Shown: positions 23,142 to 31,644, numbered from the stretch's first letter. The stretch is DNA of 46,197 nt from an uncultured Bacteroidales bacterium (GCA_902776835.1 CACYRK010000033.1:1-46197); one strand, 5' to 3'. Notes: generated by a model not told the origin, from the sequence alone. Made by a program: numbers and translations.

Positions 23142-24242
23142 ATGCGGTTACTGCGGTATTACATCCTGGCTCTGGCTGTGGCGGCGACACTGTGTGCGTC
23201 GTCGCAGGGCGTTGCCACGTGGCTCGAGACCGAGGGCGACCTGGGCACGTTGCACGAGGAAGGGGGACGCGCGTCGTGCGCCTTGCGGCTGGTCAACACT
23301 GGCGACCAACCCTTGATTATCGTGCGGGTGCAGTCGACCTGCGGATGCACAGCCACCGAGTTCCTGCGCCAGCCCATCGAGCCGGGCGACACCGCCGCCG
23401 TGCAACTCACTTACAACCCCATTGGCCGGCCGGGCCAGTTTCACAAGGACGTCTTCGTCTACACCGACGGCACGCCGGCGCGTTGTCGCTTGAGCGTCAA
23501 GGGCAACGTGATACCCGCGCCGCGCACCCTCGAGCAGGATTATCCCGCCGTGATAGGCCCGCTCAGGCTCGAAGGCCTCTCGGTGCCGTTTGGCGAAATC
23601 ACGCGCCCCAAGCAGCGCAACGCCTATCTCGACGTGTACAACGCTGGCGACGACACCCTGCAGGTTGCCGTCACCGATATGCCGGCCCACATCCAGGCCG
23701 TCGTCGAGCCGTCGTCGATAGCGCCTGGCACCGTGGCGTCGCTCAACGTGCATTTCGACACCGGCAAGGCTCCGCTGTGGGGGTTTAACTGCGACTCGGT
23801 GCAGTTGGTGGTGCAACCGCTGGGCGCCGCAACGGCCTCAACAGGCTGGGTAAGCGTGATGGCGCAGGTGCGCGAAGATTTCACCGCGCTCAGCGAGAAA
23901 CAGTGGGCCGAGGCGCCGATAGCGCGCATCGTCACCGATGGCGGCGTTAGCGACCGCCTGGTTTTCGACCGCGCGGCGCGTGGCGAACAGGTGACGTTGA
24001 CGTTTGCCGTCGAGAATGCCGGGCACGACGAGTTGCGCATCAGGCGGCTGTGGTCCACATCTGGCATCACCGCCACGGCCGACCGCGAGCAGGTGAAAGC
24101 GGGCAAGCGCACCACAGTCACCGTGACGGTCGACACGGCATCGTGCGCCGACGATATCTACGAGGGTGTGCTCACCGTGATGACCAACGACCCGCACCAG
24201 CCCACCATCCTGCTGCGTGTGGTGGGACAACTAACCGATTGA
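23142..24242 (+). CDS. DUF1573 multi-domain exported protein (366 aa)
   Basis: Signal peptide at about 1-23 (LALAVAATLCASSQG). The first ~100 mature residues are a DUF1573 domain like that of the upstream gene, with STCGC in place of SCGC and NPIGRPGQF. Two more Ig-like (ASH/HYDIN-type) domains follow. One begins near PFGEITRPKQRNAYLDVYNAG; another begins near LTFAVENAGHDELRIRRL and ends in YEGVLTVMTNDPHQPTILLRV. It is probably periplasmic, with no catalytic motif. ATG at 23142 is preferred over TTG at 23133. It lies 16 bp after the smaller DUF1573 gene and 17 bp before meaB. Confidence 0.87.
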   Translation: MRLLRYYILALAVAATLCASSQGVATWLETEGDLGTLHEEGGRASCALRLVNTGDQPLIIVRVQSTCGCTATEFLRQPIEPGDTAAVQLTYNPIGRPGQFHKDVFVYTDGTPARCRLSVKGNVIPAPRTLEQDYPAVIGPLRLEGLSVPFGEITRPKQRNAYLDVYNAGDDTLQVAVTDMPAHIQAVVEPSSIAPGTVASLNVHFDTGKAPLWGFNCDSVQLVVQPLGAATASTGWVSVMAQVREDFTALSEKQWAEAPIARIVTDGGVSDRLVFDRAARGEQVTLTFAVENAGHDELRIRRLWSTSGITATADREQVKAGKRTTVTVTVDTASCADDIYEGVLTVMTNDPHQPTILLRVVGQLTD

Positions 24243-24259
24243 AAACAAAGTATATAGAT

Positions 24260-25387
24260 ATGGATTGTCAAGAAACGAACGAACATATACATCATCCTGA
24301 GAACGACCAGCAATATGCTGGCCTGCAAGTGAATGCTGGTGTTGAGCAGCCGCCCATCATCAACCCCTACCTGAAGCGCCGCAAGCGCCCACAACTCAGC
24401 GCGGCAGAGTACGTCGAGGGCATTCGCAATGGCAACACTGCGGTGCTGGGCCAGGCGGTGACGCTGGTCGAGAGCCTCAACCCCGAGCACCAAATCATTG
24501 CTCAGGAGGTGATTGAGAAATGCCTGCCTTTCACCGGTCGCAGCCAGCGCATCGGCATCACCGGTGTGCCAGGTGCCGGCAAGAGCACGTCGATCGACGT
24601 GTTTGGCATCCACGTGCTCGAGCGCGGTGGCAAACTGGCCGTGCTGGCCATCGACCCCAGCAGCGAGCGCAGCAAGGGCTCGATTTTGGGCGACAAGACG
24701 CGCATGGAGCGCCTCGCCGTGCATCCGCGAGCCTTCATCCGCCCTTCACCCTCGGCGGGGTCGCTCGGCGGTGTGGCACGCAAGACGCGCGAAACCATCG
24801 TGCTGTGCGAGGCCGCCGGCTACGACACCATCTTCGTCGAGACCGTGGGAGTGGGGCAGAGCGAGATTGCCGTCCATTCGATGGTCGATTTCTTCCTGCT
24901 GATTCAGTTGGCTGGCACGGGCGATGAACTGCAGGGCATCAAGCGCGGCATCATGGAGATGGCCGACGGCATCGTAATCAACAAGGCCGACGGCAACAAT
25001 ATCGAGCGCGCCGAACTCGCCGCAGCGCAGTTCCGCAACGCCCTGCACCTGTTCCCGCTGCCGCCCAGCGGATGGACTCCCGAAGTGGCCACCTATTCGG
25101 GCTACTACGAACTGAATATCGACAAGGTGTGGGACATGATCGACCGCTACTTCGACCATGTGCGCAACAACGGCTACTTCAGCGAGCGACGCCGCCAGCA
25201 GGAGCGCTACTGGATTACCGAGACCATCAACGACCAGTTGCGAGCCCGATTCTACAGCGACCCCGATGTGCAGCAACTGCTGGCCGAGAAGCAAGGCATG
25301 GTGCTCGGCAACCGCCAGTCGTCGTTTGTGGCCGCAAGCGAGGTGCTGTCTTTCTATTACAACAAAATGCGTAATCAAAAATCATGA
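24260..25387 (+). CDS. meaB: MeaB/ArgK family GTPase of methylmalonyl-CoA mutase (375 aa)
   Basis: A G3E P-loop GTPase. Walker A GVPGAGKS is at residues 102-109. The family's base-sensing ETVGVGQSE and the NKADG guanine-specificity motif are present, as are the signatures AIDPSSERSKGSILGDKTRM and RPSPSAGSLGGV. MeaB guards methylmalonyl-CoA mutase against inactivation and helps load its adenosylcobalamin cofactor, a step of the succinate-propionate pathway. The mutase genes are not in this window. ATG at 24260 gives a ~58-residue hydrophilic extension before the core, which is common in Bacteroidales members. The last codons overlap the next gene by 4 bp (ATGA). Confidence 0.95.
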   Translation: MDCQETNEHIHHPENDQQYAGLQVNAGVEQPPIINPYLKRRKRPQLSAAEYVEGIRNGNTAVLGQAVTLVESLNPEHQIIAQEVIEKCLPFTGRSQRIGITGVPGAGKSTSIDVFGIHVLERGGKLAVLAIDPSSERSKGSILGDKTRMERLAVHPRAFIRPSPSAGSLGGVARKTRETIVLCEAAGYDTIFVETVGVGQSEIAVHSMVDFFLLIQLAGTGDELQGIKRGIMEMADGIVINKADGNNIERAELAAAQFRNALHLFPLPPSGWTPEVATYSGYYELNIDKVWDMIDRYFDHVRNNGYFSERRRQQERYWITETINDQLRARFYSDPDVQQLLAEKQGMVLGNRQSSFVAASEVLSFYYNKMRNQKS

Positions 25388-25863
25388 AAACTGCTAACTT
25401 CTTTCGTCTGACCGCTGTTTTGGCACTGTTGTGCATAAGCGTGACGGCTTGGGCCGACAACCGTGAACGCGATGCACAGCCTGTCGAGTTCCGAGACATT
25501 TCCAGCGAGGTGTTCTTGCGCAACGATGTGGACATGTCGAAAAACATGCGCCGATTCATCCTGGAGAACGAGTTCGACTTCGATGAGTTTTTTGTCGACG
25601 CGGCTGAGATAATGGGCGATGACCCGATGCTCAGCGTCAATTTCAATACCGAGTATGTCTTGGGTGTGGCGCTCAAAGAGACCGACCGCGATGTCGTGAT
25701 TACTCCCGTAGCGGTGAAGCAAAACGACGATTACTTATATTTCTACTATTCTGTCAAAAAGGGTGAGAAGCGCAGTTACAAACTGTCGCCCTACTGCCTG
25801 GTGGCTCTGAGGAAGCCCGTGCAGGGACGCGATTTTCATGTTATCTTCAAGCAAGTCAACTGA
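25384..25863 (+). CDS. Exported protein of unknown function (159 aa)
   Basis: Signal peptide at 1-24 (LALLCISVTAWA, cleaved before DNRE). The mature part is acidic, with a helical middle (MRRFILENEFDFDEFFVDAAEIM) and a C-terminal beta region (YLYFYYSVKKGEKRSYKLSP, ending RDFHVIFKQVN). I do not recognise a family. It overlaps meaB by 4 bp and precedes the Nudix gene by 6 bp, so it is a translationally coupled member of the mutS-Nudix block. No link to methylmalonyl-CoA metabolism can be shown. Confidence 0.75.
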   Translation: MKTANFFRLTAVLALLCISVTAWADNRERDAQPVEFRDISSEVFLRNDVDMSKNMRRFILENEFDFDEFFVDAAEIMGDDPMLSVNFNTEYVLGVALKETDRDVVITPVAVKQNDDYLYFYYSVKKGEKRSYKLSPYCLVALRKPVQGRDFHVIFKQVN

Positions 25864-25869
25864 TACATT

Positions 25870-26388
25870 ATGAACGAGTACACATATAACTTTCCCCATC
25901 CGGCAGTGACCACCGACTGCGTGGTGTTTGGATTTGACGGTGTGCGGCTGCACGTGCTGCTAATCGAGCGGGCCGACGAGCCCTACAAGGGCTGCTGGGC
26001 CTTCCCGGGAGGCTTCCTGCGCATCGACGAGGACGCACCCGACGGCGCACGCCGACATCTGCAGGACGAAACGGGGCTCACGGTGACCAGCATTGAGCAG
26101 TTGGGCGCGTTCACCGCTCCCGACCGCGACCCGCGCGAGCGCGTCATCTCGGTGGCTTTCTTTGCGCTGGTGCGCATCTCCGATGCCGACCAGCCGCCCG
26201 TCGAGGGCAAGGGACGCTGGTTCCCGGTGAAGAAAATCCCGCCACTGGCCTTCGACCACGAGGAAATCTTCAACCTGGCGTTGCAACGCATGTCCAACAA
26301 TCTGCGTCTGAAGACCGGCAACTTCCTCAACGCCGACTTCGCCTACGAAGAAACCGACATGATCTACTACGCCACGCTCACAAGATAA
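25870..26388 (+). CDS. Nudix family protein with a degenerate box (172 aa)
   Basis: The Nudix fold is clear: VVFGFDGVRLHVLLIER, WAFPGGFL, then the box from G48. Its spacing G-x5-E-x7-R is intact (G48, E54, R62), but the expected R-E-U-x-E-E is R62-H63-L-Q-D66-E67. The first catalytic glutamate is histidine and the second is aspartate. Metal-dependent hydrolysis may be reduced or lost; the protein could instead bind a nucleotide-type ligand, as NrtR-type regulators do. The tail after the Nudix fold (MSNNLRLKTGNFLNADFAYEE) is too short for a full winged helix. A shortened copy of this gene's tail is found at 31308-31399. Confidence 0.85.
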   Translation: MNEYTYNFPHPAVTTDCVVFGFDGVRLHVLLIERADEPYKGCWAFPGGFLRIDEDAPDGARRHLQDETGLTVTSIEQLGAFTAPDRDPRERVISVAFFALVRISDADQPPVEGKGRWFPVKKIPPLAFDHEEIFNLALQRMSNNLRLKTGNFLNADFAYEETDMIYYATLTR

Positions 26389-26452
26389 TGCACAATGCTT
26401 AATGCACTATTGATTATCATTGATTTGTTTTTTGTTTTTTACGCAGTTTTTG

Positions 26453-26484
26453 TTTGTATTTCGAAAAAAAAGTTCTTACCTTTG
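26453..26484 (+). promoter_or_regulatory. Promoter of the DUF4160/DUF2442 pair
   Basis: TTTG (26453-26456), 20 bp, TACCTTTG (26477-26484): full consensus. The pseudogene ATG at 26513 follows after 28 bp. Confidence 0.8.
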
Positions 26485-26512
26485 CATTTAGTCGATAAGT
26501 AATCGTGATGAT

Positions 26513-26809
26513 ATGGGGCAGTTGGCATTTTTAAAAGCATTTATTCTTGTGGCTATTCCACTCGATGTGAACGACAATCGTCGCCATGTCCACGTTTTTA
26601 AAAAAGGTCGCCGACACCTTCATTGAGTCGCTAAATTATGGATTGAAAGCGATGGCATGAAATGTGTTGAGATTGCCGAGTCTCTGCTTTCGGCAAAAGA
26701 GAATAATATGATTGTTGATGCAATAAACAATCATTGGGAGTTTATTAACGAGCAGATTTCAAAATCATTCCGTGGCGAGAAAACCGAGCCACGAAATATT
26801 GAAAAGTAA
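26513..26809 (+). pseudogene. DUF4160 gene broken by one in-frame TGA
   Basis: The reading frame runs from ATG at 26513 to TAA at 26807 (98 codons) and is interrupted only by TGA at 26624-26626. Before the stop: VAIPLDVNDNRRHVHVFKKG and RRHLH, the DUF4160 core. After it, in the same frame: VAKLWIESDGMKCVEIAESL, INNHWEFINEQISK and SFRGEKTEPRNIEK, the rest of the domain. A serine codon (TCA) is the likely original, one base away. Promoter and downstream partner are intact. It could be a true nonsense mutation, a sequencing error, or a read-through site; the last is least likely. Confidence 0.8.
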
Positions 26810-26822
26810 GGAGGACAATATT

Positions 26823-27065
26823 ATGTGCAAGATTCCAAACGTGCAATTGGGTATCAAGGACTTGGATTTTACCGCCATTCGGGGTAAGTTTATCGCTCGC
26901 CTTACTGATGGGCGAGAAATAACCATCCCGGTTTCGATGTTCCCCGACATCAAGCGGATGTCGGTCAAAGAACGGAATAAATGGATGATTCTTGATGACC
27001 AATATTTCACCTTTGAGCATAACAGCCGAGTGTACTCAGTGTTGGATTTGCTCAAAGTAGCGTAA
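26823..27065 (+). CDS. DUF2442 family protein (80 aa)
   Basis: A small soluble protein. It matches DUF2442: VQLGIKDLDFTAIRGKFIARLTDG, then EITIPVSMFPDIKRMS and the aromatic end DDQYFTFEHNSRVYSVLDLL. The ATG at 26823 has an unusually good ribosome-binding site for this organism, AAGGAGG at 26807-26813, which overlaps the stop codon of the upstream DUF4160 frame. DUF4160 and DUF2442 genes are often neighbours and have been suggested as toxin-antitoxin-like pairs; no activity is established here. If DUF4160 is dead, this is an orphaned partner that can still be translated. Confidence 0.85.
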   Translation: MCKIPNVQLGIKDLDFTAIRGKFIARLTDGREITIPVSMFPDIKRMSVKERNKWMILDDQYFTFEHNSRVYSVLDLLKVA

Positions 27066-27147
27066 TATCACAATGACACTGAAAGGCAAAATATTAGCCA
27101 ATACTGTCAATGGGTTTATTAATCCATTGAGACACAGCGCGTTATTA

Positions 27148-27156
27148 CCCCCCCCC
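27148..27156. repeat. C9 homopolymer
   Basis: Nine consecutive C in an otherwise AT-rich intergenic region. It lies outside any ORF and about 115 bp upstream of the lipoprotein gene at 27272. Such tracts are prone to slippage; it could also mark assembly uncertainty. Confidence 0.9.
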
Positions 27157-27193
27157 AATTTAATAGAAATCGGTATCTATTATTGATATTTTA

Positions 27194-27227
27194 CGGCACA
27201 TTCCACACTCATGCGTGGAGTGTGCCG
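27194..27227 (+). terminator. Intrinsic terminator after DUF2442
   Basis: CGGCACATTCCAC (27194-27206) pairs with GTGGAGTGTGCCG (27215-27227), 13 bp with one T-G, over an 8-nt loop, followed by CTTTAGTT. Confidence 0.7.
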
Positions 27228-27271
27228 CTTTAGTTGTGCAAGAAATTCTAATAATCTAAATTTTAATACAG

Positions 27272-27847
27272 ATGAATAAGTTGTTTATTTCTTTCGTGCT
27301 TTTATCTTTCTCCGTATCACTGATGGCTTGTGGAGGAAACGATGAACCAATACCTGAGAAAACTGATGAAATCACAAGGGTTCAAGATGGCAATGGCAAA
27401 GTATTCTTGGAAAATGGTGTTTTGGTGGCAGCCAATATCGACTTTACCGCTGCAGAACTGAACGAAGCCCTGACTGAGCATGAGTGGTACTTCGACTATC
27501 GCTTCATCTATGACAACCACAAAGTGTCACCAAAGATGGATTTAAGTAATAATTATCCTACCAACATTCATGTTGACGGCACTATTGAGTATCGAAATTT
27601 CCAAGTTGAGGAAGGTAAAATAAGGGATTATTCAATCAAGGGCAAGGAAATGACTGTGATTGCTCGCCATAATGTATATTCATCGCTTTATATCCCCAAT
27701 TCCACATTTGTCATTATCGCGCTTGACATGATCAATGGAGAAGGTAGGATGATTATGGACAAGCCGTTGTCAGCGGAACCCATTGAGGGCTATGACGCAA
27801 ATTCTACCTATGTGAGATCGATTTGGAGAACAACACCGAATAATTGA
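27272..27847 (+). CDS. Lipoprotein of unknown function (191 aa)
   Basis: Lipobox LMAC with cysteine at residue 20, followed by GGNDEP, giving an acidic flank that fits surface export. The mature region has an N-terminal helix-like ELNEALTEHEWYFDYRF and then alternating strands (TIEYRNFQVEEGKIRDYSIKG, EMTVIARHNVYSSLYI). I know no family. Its last base overlaps the ATG of the TonB receptor gene, so they are translationally coupled. With the DUF4249 gene they form a three-gene transport operon. It may bind the receptor's substrate; that is inference from position. Confidence 0.75.
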   Translation: MNKLFISFVLLSFSVSLMACGGNDEPIPEKTDEITRVQDGNGKVFLENGVLVAANIDFTAAELNEALTEHEWYFDYRFIYDNHKVSPKMDLSNNYPTNIHVDGTIEYRNFQVEEGKIRDYSIKGKEMTVIARHNVYSSLYIPNSTFVIIALDMINGEGRMIMDKPLSAEPIEGYDANSTYVRSIWRTTPNN

Positions 27848-30276
27848 TGATGAAAACGAAACTGATTCCGCTGTTTCTGCTCATTGTTGGCGCTCAGTCG
27901 CTGGCGGCAGCACCTTTAGATTCAACAAGGGTCGCCCCCGACACTCTGTCGCGTGGGGTAAATCTTGATAATCTTGTCGTATATGGCAGTCACAACAATT
28001 TCGGCGTGGCATCGTCGCAAATGAGTGCGGTGACAATAAGTAAAGAACAGATTTTGTCAGTTCCCGTATTTTTTGGTGAGCCTGATGTGCTAAAGTCTAT
28101 TCAGAAACTGCCGGGAGTCCAGTCGGGCACCGAGGGCAGTGCCGGCATCTTTGTGCGTGGTGGCGACTATGACCAGAACTATATCACCCTCGACGGCTCA
28201 GCCATCTACAATGCTGAGCACTTGCGAGGGTATGTTAGCGCTATCAACCCCGATATGGTGAGCAGCATAAACTTCTATCGTGGCGCGTTTCCGGCTCGCT
28301 ATGGTTCCCGCCTCTCGAGCGTGGTTGATGTGGGTATAAATGAAGGGAACTTTGAAAACTTTCACGGTCTTTTAAGTATAGGAACTTTGTCAAGCCGTGT
28401 GCAGGCCGAAGGTCCTATTTGGAAGGGGCACACATCTTTTAATGTAGCTGCTCGATTGTCCTATTTCGAGATGATTGCAGAACCTGTGCTGAAACATTTT
28501 TATGACCAGCCTTCGGCGTTGCAGCCGTACAGTAATATGCGCTACTTTGACATTACCGCTAAAGTTGTTCATAAGTTCAATGAGCGCAACCGTCTGTCAG
28601 CAGTGTTTTACTACGGCAAGGACACCGACAACGAATCACCTACCGAAAGCAATCGCAGTGAAAGCACTATCGGCAAGGCTGATGTGTTGACTGAGATGCA
28701 ATACCGACAAGATGACTATCGTGCCAGTACTAACGAGAGCCAATGGAAAAACTTGCTCTCGAGCCTCTATTTCACTTCGTTTATCACGCCCAACCATCGA
28801 TTGAATGTAAATCTCAATTTCAGCCAGTACGTTTATGATATGGCGAACAAGAACAGGATTGACAGCAAAATCACCGATCGCTACCGCCTGTTCTACACAC
28901 ACGACGAGTCGACCAGCATCACAACCCACTCAGGAATTAGGGATTTAGCACTTACTGTTGATGCTTCGTTAAAGGCGGGAAATGCCCACTGGCTGCGTTA
29001 TGGTTTTAAAATGTCAAAGCAATGGTTGAATCCTAAATCTACAGTTTTCAAGGACGCTATAATAACTCGCTACCGTGGCGGTTTGAATTTTGCTGACGAT
29101 GATTCCTACCTCAATCCTAAATACGAAGAATTCAGGGAATACATCAACTATAAGAGCGGCGAGGAAATGAGTGTCAACAACCTTGCGTTATATGCCGAAG
29201 ACGATTTCACGGTCTTTACGCACCTAAAAATCAACTACGGTCTGAGATTGAGCTCTTATTTTGTCACCGACAAGTCATATATCGCCCTTGAGCCGCGCTT
29301 GTCTTTGCGGTATTTGATGAATGATAAACTTTCGGTTAAAGCCTCTTATTCTCATATGACACAGGGCATTCATCGCCTTGTGACTAACAACTTGATTATG
29401 CCAAGTGACATTTGGGTGCCGATTACCAACGACGTTCCCTTGATGAAAAGCGACCTCTATGGTTTTGGCGTTAACTATGACTGGCACGGTTTCAACCTTG
29501 CTGCCGAGGCTTATTATAAGACGATGGATAACGTGCTGGAGTACCGCAACGGTGCCACTTATTTCATAGCTGACCAAAATTGGCAAAATATCGTGGCGCT
29601 TGGCAAAGGTCGCAGTTATGGCGTTGAGCTGCTTCTGGAAAAGAAAGTGGGAAAAACAACGGGTTGGCTGAGTTACACATGGTCCAAGGCGTTGCGTAAG
29701 TTTGACAGGCCTGGCGATGAAATCAACGGCGGCAGGGAGTTCTATTCCGCAACCGACCATAGGCATAATTTCTCTGCAAATGTAACTCACCATTTCACTT
29801 TTTCGGAGAAAATGTCACTCGACCTCAGTGCATCGTGGACTTATCAGTCAGGACGTCGGGGTATGGTGCCTTACGCCATCACTTATGGGCAAGGCATTAG
29901 AGAATACAATTACAATATTCCAGTAACAGCCTATGGCGAAATCTTGTTTAAGGTCAATGCATTTGAAACCCCTTACAGTGATGACATTTATAACGTGGCA
30001 TTTACCAGCGGTATCATCGGCGTGGCACAACCATTCCATACTTTCCGCGACATCAACGATTTCAAGTTGCCCGATTCACACCATCTTGACGTCAATGCCA
30101 ATCTCTCAATCAAGCATCGCCTTGGCGAGAGCGTAATTGGACTTGGCATTTATAATGTGTATAATCACTACAACATTAGCCACGTGTACATTGGCTATAA
30201 GGACAACAAGGCGGTCTTGAAAGGCATTTGCCCTTTCCCGTTCATGCCTTCAATCAGTTTTACACAAAAGTTTTAA
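27847..30276 (+). CDS. TonB-dependent outer-membrane receptor (809 aa)
   Basis: Signal peptide at about 1-22 (LLIVGAQSLAAA). There is no carboxypeptidase-like N-terminal extension. After a TonB-box-like LDNLVVYGSHNN, the plug runs to about residue 160 with VLKSIQKLPGVQSG, IFVRGGDYDQNYITLDG and YRGAFPARYGSRLSSVVDV. The rest is a beta-barrel ending in phenylalanine (SISFTQKF). The plug sequences are those of receptors usually paired with DUF4249 lipoproteins, as here (3 bp downstream). The substrate is unknown; siderophores, cofactors or peptides are all possible. Start codon is ATG at 27847, overlapping the previous stop by one base. Confidence 0.92.
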   Translation: MMKTKLIPLFLLIVGAQSLAAAPLDSTRVAPDTLSRGVNLDNLVVYGSHNNFGVASSQMSAVTISKEQILSVPVFFGEPDVLKSIQKLPGVQSGTEGSAGIFVRGGDYDQNYITLDGSAIYNAEHLRGYVSAINPDMVSSINFYRGAFPARYGSRLSSVVDVGINEGNFENFHGLLSIGTLSSRVQAEGPIWKGHTSFNVAARLSYFEMIAEPVLKHFYDQPSALQPYSNMRYFDITAKVVHKFNERNRLSAVFYYGKDTDNESPTESNRSESTIGKADVLTEMQYRQDDYRASTNESQWKNLLSSLYFTSFITPNHRLNVNLNFSQYVYDMANKNRIDSKITDRYRLFYTHDESTSITTHSGIRDLALTVDASLKAGNAHWLRYGFKMSKQWLNPKSTVFKDAIITRYRGGLNFADDDSYLNPKYEEFREYINYKSGEEMSVNNLALYAEDDFTVFTHLKINYGLRLSSYFVTDKSYIALEPRLSLRYLMNDKLSVKASYSHMTQGIHRLVTNNLIMPSDIWVPITNDVPLMKSDLYGFGVNYDWHGFNLAAEAYYKTMDNVLEYRNGATYFIADQNWQNIVALGKGRSYGVELLLEKKVGKTTGWLSYTWSKALRKFDRPGDEINGGREFYSATDHRHNFSANVTHHFTFSEKMSLDLSASWTYQSGRRGMVPYAITYGQGIREYNYNIPVTAYGEILFKVNAFETPYSDDIYNVAFTSGIIGVAQPFHTFRDINDFKLPDSHHLDVNANLSIKHRLGESVIGLGIYNVYNHYNISHVYIGYKDNKAVLKGICPFPFMPSISFTQKF

Positions 30277-30279
30277 GCT

Positions 30280-31305
30280 ATGAGCAAACTTAATCGATTC
30301 AACATATTCATTATTCTACTGATGGCGGTTCTCACGAGTTGTGAGAAGGAGATAGAATTCAGTGAACAATACGACAGTGGCATTGCGGTCTATGCGATTG
30401 CTGATCCAGGGCAGCCTTTTTCCATGAGAATCTCGCGGTCGTTTACTGTCAATGACAATCCCTCTGTAGTGTTTTCAAATTATAGTAAATACTACAGCGA
30501 ATTGGATTCTCTTTATAAGGCTAAAATCGTTATCGCTGATGCTCACGTCGAGGTTACCGTAAATGGCGTTGACAAATATACCATGCAGTATAATCCGACA
30601 AATCCATATGCCTACACCTGTGACTATATGCCGAAGGTGGGCGACAACATTTCGGTCTATATTACAGCCCCAGGCTATAAAGACGTCAGCGCAAGTGCAA
30701 CGATTGAACAACCAAAGAAGATCGAAATTCTCCGTACCGAGGTGGTGTATCAAGAAATCGGCGATAAGCAAGCCTATGTGGTTACAAATCCCCTTACTGG
30801 TGGTCTCGAGCCGTTTGGAGAGGACTCGGTTATGCGGCTAACACTAAAAATGACCGACCCCGTCGGTGAACACAACTTCTATCGTTTGAGGGTGTGTAGC
30901 ATTTCCGAACGAACGCGAGTTTTCTTTGGTGACCACACAAGCACATTCTATTCTTTGACCGATGTATTTACATCAGATGATATCATATTCTCCGACAACA
31001 TGCTCACGAAGCCCTTTGGTTACTGGAAAGAAGGCTTCAGCAATGTCTTCGATGACCACCTTTTCAATGGTCAGGAATACACGTTTACAGTTGAGACCCG
31101 CAAACCACTTGGTGAGAACCAGCATGTAATTGTCGAGTTGCAAACAATCAGTCAAGACCTTTACTATTTTCTAAAGTCCTATCTGCTTTTCCGCATTTCA
31201 ACAGACGATGTTTACATGACACCGATTGGACTTTACAGCAACATTAGAGACGGGTGGGGTATAATGGGCGCTCTTAGTTACGACCGCCACATTATCTATT
31301 ATTGA
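30280..31305 (+). CDS. DUF4249 lipoprotein (341 aa)
   Basis: Lipobox LTSC with cysteine at residue 21, followed by EKEIEF. The first strand blocks (YDSGIAVYAIADPGQPFSMR, then ADAHVEVTVNG and YMPKVGDNISVYITAPGY) are the typical DUF4249 beginning: an N-terminal domain resembling the inner half of a beta-sandwich. Towards the C-terminus, NFYRLRVCSISER and FDDHLFNGQEYTFTVETRKP are recognisable. The ending SYLLFRISTDDVYMTPIGLYSNIRDGWGIMGAL is the conserved tail ('N-x-x-x-G-x-G-x-x-G'). It probably acts as the surface partner of the adjacent TonB receptor. Its stop codon lies 2 bp before the Nudix-like remnant. Confidence 0.88.
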   Translation: MSKLNRFNIFIILLMAVLTSCEKEIEFSEQYDSGIAVYAIADPGQPFSMRISRSFTVNDNPSVVFSNYSKYYSELDSLYKAKIVIADAHVEVTVNGVDKYTMQYNPTNPYAYTCDYMPKVGDNISVYITAPGYKDVSASATIEQPKKIEILRTEVVYQEIGDKQAYVVTNPLTGGLEPFGEDSVMRLTLKMTDPVGEHNFYRLRVCSISERTRVFFGDHTSTFYSLTDVFTSDDIIFSDNMLTKPFGYWKEGFSNVFDDHLFNGQEYTFTVETRKPLGENQHVIVELQTISQDLYYFLKSYLLFRISTDDVYMTPIGLYSNIRDGWGIMGALSYDRHIIYY

Positions 31306-31307
31306 TT

Positions 31308-31399
31308 TGGCTTTCTTTGCGTTGGCGCGCATCGCCGATGCCGACCAGCCACCAGTCGAGGGCAAGGGACGCTGGTTCAACGCCACGCTCACAAGATAA
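31308..31399 (+). pseudogene. Shrunken remnant of the Nudix gene's 3' end
   Basis: 31308-31378 matches 26153-26223 with five mismatches in 71 bp; 31380-31407 matches 26369-26396 with none. Between the two blocks exactly 144 bp (48 codons) of the Nudix gene are missing, so the reading frame is kept and ends at the same TAA (31397-31399). It has no start codon or promoter and cannot be functional. It lies directly after the DUF4249 stop codon and before the terminator at 31423. Confidence 0.9.
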
Positions 31400-31422
31400 T
31401 GCACAATTCACAATGCATGATG

Positions 31423-31451
31423 GGGGGCTCATTTGAGGAGCCCTCTTTTTT
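31423..31451 (+). terminator. Intrinsic terminator
   Basis: GGGCTC (31425-31430) pairs with GAGCCC (31438-31443), followed by TC and six T. It may have been the original terminator of the Nudix operon, since no terminator follows the intact Nudix gene at 26388. Confidence 0.85.
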
Positions 31452-31644
31452 GTTGCTTGTGGGCGTGACTTTAACACTTTTCGAATGGTTGATTATTCGA
31501 ATGCTCGAGTGCTCGTTTTCGCTATGGCATAATTAGCCAATTACAATCTCTGTCATTCACGATTTGGGTTTAATTGCAGAAAAGTGAAGAAAGTGACACC
31601 AAATCGATTTAAATGTCGCGAATTATGTAATTTTTTGCTAAATA

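Noticed and set aside
24050..24259. N-terminal extension of MeaB by 70 codons
   Set aside because: It overlaps the end of the DUF1573 gene in another frame and contains no MeaB sequence; the ATG at 24260 is better.
26624..26626. TGA in the DUF4160 frame as a selenocysteine codon
   Set aside because: The family has no selenoprotein members known to me, no SECIS-like hairpin is evident, and TGA ends many other genes here.
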